Assembly (NCBI GenBank): GCA_023249695.1
Contig: JAHFCD010000132.1
Coordinates: 1-6,645, forward strand
Direction of reading: 5' to 3'
Source: Elusimicrobiota bacterium
GTDB taxonomy: Bacteria > Elusimicrobiota > Elusimicrobia > UBA1565 > UBA9628
Length of the DNA stretch: 6,645 nucleotides
Shown piece after piece: positions 4,691 to 6,645 of this stretch. The translations under genes were made by a program, and so were the position numbers. Every line of letters begins with the position of its first letter. Position 1 is the first letter of the stretch. The notes under the pieces were generated by a model, which did no database searches, was not told the origin of the DNA, and saw nothing but the letters and a program-made list of their open reading frames with translations.

Positions 4691-5718
4691 CGGTTAGCGA
4701 AATCGAGGATGCCGCGGTAGCGCAGGACCTTCGTTTCATCGCCGGACTCGTTGGGCACGGTCAGGCGCAGGGGCCCGTCCGACGCGAGGAGATGCGCCGA
4801 GGTCCGGGCGTACGCCGGGAGGAAGTCGTCGGATTTCTCCAGCACCAGCGCGTTCTTCTCGGGCGAAAGCGAGAGGAGACGCCCGGTCTCGGCTTCGATC
4901 GTGATGACCCGCCCGCCTTTCGTGATGAACAGGTCCCGCGTCTTGATGTCGGGAAGCTTGAGCGAGTCGAGCTGCTGGAAAAAGCTCCCGTTCATCGATT
5001 CCGTCATCAGATACTGCCGGAGGTAGGCGCCGTCGGCGTCGACGGTCCACAGGTACGGAGCGCGCACGAAGATCGTCCGCGGGGCGTGGTCGAGCGCGTA
5101 GGCGTCCGGCGCGGCCGCTGCGTCCCCCCAGCGCTGCACGCGCTTGCCGCTTCCGTCGACGACGTAAAGGAAGCCGGAATCCCAGGCGATCGACGACGGC
5201 GCCTTCTCGAGCGTCAGCGAGCCGGTCTCGCGGCCGCCGCGATCGTAAAATTTAACGCCGGCGCCCTGCGCCGCGGCGATGCCTCCGTCCGCCCTGCCGG
5301 CGGCGGCTGCGAGCGAGGACGCCGGAATGGGGACCGTGAAGGCGCGCAGGGTCCAGCCGAGCCAGCATAACGCCCCGGCGGCGACGAGGCCGGCGGCGAG
5401 GGCGGCGCGCGCGCGCGCGGACAGCGGCTCCGGCTCGGACGCCTCCTCCGGCTCCGGGACGCTCACCGGCCCCAGATCGATCGAAGCGACCTCTTCGATC
5501 TCGACCTCGTCGGGTTCCACGCGCAGCGGCGGAAGCGGTTCGAGAGCGGGCGGCGCGGCCGGAGGCGGCGTCGCGGCGAAGAGCGCGGACGCCCAAACGG
5601 CTGGAGAAGGAGGGGACGGGCTCCCGTCCTCCAGCTCGGGAACCTCGAGGCGCACGGCGCCGATCAGAAGCCGAACCTCTTCGGGAATGCGCGCGAATTC
5701 TTCCTCGAGCGCGGTCAC
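4687..5718 (-). CDS. Bitopic membrane protein with outer beta-propeller-like domain
   Basis: I do not recognise a named family. The 343-residue product has a cytoplasmic part (1-103) that begins with an acidic helix (MTALEEEFARIPEEVRLLI) and continues as a Pro/Glu-rich, probably disordered stretch. After SARAR comes one membrane helix at about 105-124. The outer part (about 150-343) carries repeated beta-strand units with propeller-blade character: VKFYDRGGRETGSL, SSIAWDSGFLYVVDGSG, RTIFVRAPYLWTVDADG, DLFITKGGRVITIEAETGRL. There is room for about four to five blades, fewer than a closed six- or seven-blade ring, so another subunit may complete it. The start is GTG at 5718, one base after the stop of the coiled-coil gene (TGA-C-GTG), with only a weak GGGG upstream, which suggests translational coupling. 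It is last in a three-gene operon. An anchoring or sensing role is inference. Confidence 0.75.
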   Translation of the reverse strand: MTALEEEFARIPEEVRLLIGAVRLEVPELEDGSPSPPSPAVWASALFAATPPPAAPPALEPLPPLRVEPDEVEIEEVASIDLGPVSVPEPEEASEPEPLSARARAALAAGLVAAGALCWLGWTLRAFTVPIPASSLAAAAGRADGGIAAAQGAGVKFYDRGGRETGSLTLEKAPSSIAWDSGFLYVVDGSGKRVQRWGDAAAAPDAYALDHAPRTIFVRAPYLWTVDADGAYLRQYLMTESMNGSFFQQLDSLKLPDIKTRDLFITKGGRVITIEAETGRLLSLSPEKNALVLEKSDDFLPAYARTSAHLLASDGPLRLTVPNESGDETKVLRYRGILDFANR

Positions 5719-5719
5719 G

Positions 5720-6478
5720 TCAGCGCCCCGGCGTCACCGGCGCGGAGGCGTCGGCTTTCAGGCGGGATTGATACTGCTTGACCAGCTCGCTGACGTTGCG
5801 CTGGATCCCGGCCTTGATCGCCTCGATCTCCTGCTGCTTGAGGCGGTATTCCTCCTGCAGGCGCTGCGCCTTGAACTCGAGGTCGTTGGCGCGCTTTTTC
5901 AGCGCGGACTCCTCGTCGATGCGCCGCCTCTCCCAGGCTTCGAGCTCGGCCTGCTTGGCCGCGAGCAGCTCCCGGTCGTGAGCCCCCTCCGCCTCGAGCG
6001 CCATTCCGCGCTTGAGCCAGGCGCCCTCGAGCTGGGCCTCCTTGGCCCGCATGTCCTGGTAGAACTTCTCCATCTTCAGGCTGACCGCCTCGTCGCTGTC
6101 CGTCGCGGACTTCAGGATCATCGCGTGGAAGTCGGCGTTCTTCCGCTCGTGGTCGGCCATGCCGGTCAGGAGGGACTCGATCTCGACGTCCTTGTCGTGG
6201 ATCGATTTGCCGAGGAGCTCGTTGCGCTTCTTGAGCACGGCGAGCTCGGCCTCGAAATGCGCGCGCAGGCCGGCGAGAGACAGCTCGTGCTCGCGCGACG
6301 CCAAGGCGTGGTTCTCGTTGGCCAGGACGGTGATCGAGTCGAAGCGGGCCATCTCGCCGCGGAACTCCTCGAGAAGAGCCTGGGCCTCCACGGCCCGCGG
6401 AGAGTTGTCGTTCCAAAGAGCCGCGCTGAGCGACTCGAGGCGCTTCCACGCCTCCTGAAGCTGGCTTTTCACGTTCAC
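5720..6478 (-). CDS. Cytoplasmic coiled-coil protein of unknown function
   Basis: The 252-residue product has no signal peptide or membrane helix. Residues 3-30 form a short amphipathic helix (VKSQLQEAWKRLESLSAALW). From about 50 to 235 it is nearly continuous charged helix with heptad-like spacing and very few prolines or glycines, for example ELAVLKKRNELLGKSIHDKD, AKQAELEAWERRRIDEESAL and RLQEEYRLKQQEIEAIK. The last residues (ASAPVTPGR) are loose. Such proteins are usually scaffolds or filament-forming partners. The start is GTG at 6478, supported by AAAGGAG at 6494-6488 (minus strand), nine bases upstream, and by a GTGA overlap with the stop of the previous gene. Extending the frame to 6598 would add 40 Arg/Gly-rich residues that look like out-of-frame sequence and would lie entirely over the upstream coding region. 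Its neighbours on both sides are probably partners. Confidence 0.85.
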   Translation of the reverse strand: MNVKSQLQEAWKRLESLSAALWNDNSPRAVEAQALLEEFRGEMARFDSITVLANENHALASREHELSLAGLRAHFEAELAVLKKRNELLGKSIHDKDVEIESLLTGMADHERKNADFHAMILKSATDSDEAVSLKMEKFYQDMRAKEAQLEGAWLKRGMALEAEGAHDRELLAAKQAELEAWERRRIDEESALKKRANDLEFKAQRLQEEYRLKQQEIEAIKAGIQRNVSELVKQYQSRLKADASAPVTPGR

Positions 6479-6645
6479 GGCTTGACGCTCCTTTCCCGGT
6501 AGGTTTTGATCGCGTCGACCAGCGCGGCCCGGAGCCCGACGATGTGATCCTCGTGCTCCTTCGCGGCGCGGTCGCGCGCCTCCGTCTCGAGGATCCATTC
6601 GCGCTCACGCCGCCGCGCCTCTTCCTCCCGCGCGGCCCACTGATC
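6475..6645 (-). CDS. C-terminal end of a charged helical protein (partial, runs in from right edge)
   Basis: From the right edge this frame reads 56 codons to TGA at 6477-6475. It is strongly helical and charged (AAREEEARRREREWILETE, then RDRAAKEHEDHIVGLRAALV), ending in DAIKTYRERSVKP. Its stop overlaps the GTG start of the coiled-coil gene by four bases (GTGA), a classic coupling arrangement, and its reading frame explains the 167 bases upstream of that gene. It is too short to identify; what is visible is coiled-coil-like and suggests the operon encodes several interacting helical proteins. Confidence 0.7.
   Translation of the reverse strand, partial: DQWAAREEEARRREREWILETEARDRAAKEHEDHIVGLRAALVDAIKTYRERSVKP
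6488..6494 (-). promoter_or_regulatory. Shine-Dalgarno of the coiled-coil gene, decides its start
   Basis: AAAGGAG on the minus strand is nine bases before the GTG at 6478. It lies inside the 3' end of the preceding gene and is the best ribosome-binding match in this operon. It favours the GTG start over the longer in-frame ATG at 6598. Confidence 0.65.

Noticed and set aside
5279..6502. Open plus-strand frame of 407 codons
   Set aside because: It runs antisense across two well-supported minus-strand genes. Its product is a low-complexity Ser/Arg then Leu/Glu composition typical of the complement of GC-rich coding DNA, with no domain logic.
5715..6608. Second minus-strand frame of 297 codons over the coiled-coil gene
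   Set aside because: The product is Arg/Gly/Pro-rich without secondary-structure pattern, whereas the frame ending at 5720 gives heptad-like helices, a Shine-Dalgarno and a GTGA coupling.

Overview
The window is GC-rich bacterial chromosomal DNA, roughly 70% G+C by eye outside the RNA genes and a few patches. Genes are tightly packed, with overlapping or abutting stop and start codons. A cell-wall/division pair (murB followed by an FtsQ-like bitopic protein), signal peptides and several N-in/C-out membrane proteins fit a diderm (Gram-negative type) bacterium. The phylum cannot be fixed from these genes; a high-GC environmental lineage such as Elusimicrobiota is only a weak guess. I see no CRISPR array, insertion sequence or phage gene.

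Layout. (1) Positions 1-1128, minus strand: murB (UDP-N-acetylenolpyruvoylglucosamine reductase), overlapping the start of an FtsQ-like protein that runs off the left edge. (2) Positions 1129-1249: divergent intergenic region, mostly filled by a perfect 26-bp inverted repeat with an 18-nt loop. Its right arm may supply the -35 box of the next gene. (3) Positions 1250-3426, plus strand: a six-helix rhomboid-fold membrane protein whose catalytic Ser and His appear to be replaced, overlapping by one base a secreted (beta/alpha)8-barrel protein of glycoside-hydrolase clan GH-A type whose expected nucleophile Glu appears to be Ser. (4) Positions 3442-3682, plus strand: a -10 box, tRNA-Lys(TTT), tRNA-Glu(TTC) and a strong terminator-like hairpin. 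(5) Positions 3692-4690, plus strand: a class III adenylate cyclase with a complete set of catalytic residues at the N-terminus, followed by one membrane helix and a TPR-like outer tail. (6) Positions 4687-6645, minus strand: three genes in one operon. In transcription order these are the end of a charged helical protein, a 252-residue coiled-coil protein, and a bitopic protein with an outer beta-propeller-like domain. The last one converges on the cyclase gene, with overlapping stop codons.

How the parts work together. murB and the FtsQ-like gene belong to peptidoglycan synthesis and septation. The rhomboid-fold/barrel pair looks translationally coupled; a membrane pseudoprotease and a secreted pseudo- or atypical glycosidase may form a unit, but this is inference. 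The cyclase makes cAMP, probably under control of a signal sensed outside the membrane. The minus-strand operon looks like an envelope-spanning assembly of cytoplasmic coiled coils plus a membrane-anchored propeller; I do not recognise it as a named system. The points most worth checking are the divergent palindrome, the two apparently inactivated enzymes encoded together, a low-GC patch inside murB, and the coiled-coil/propeller operon.
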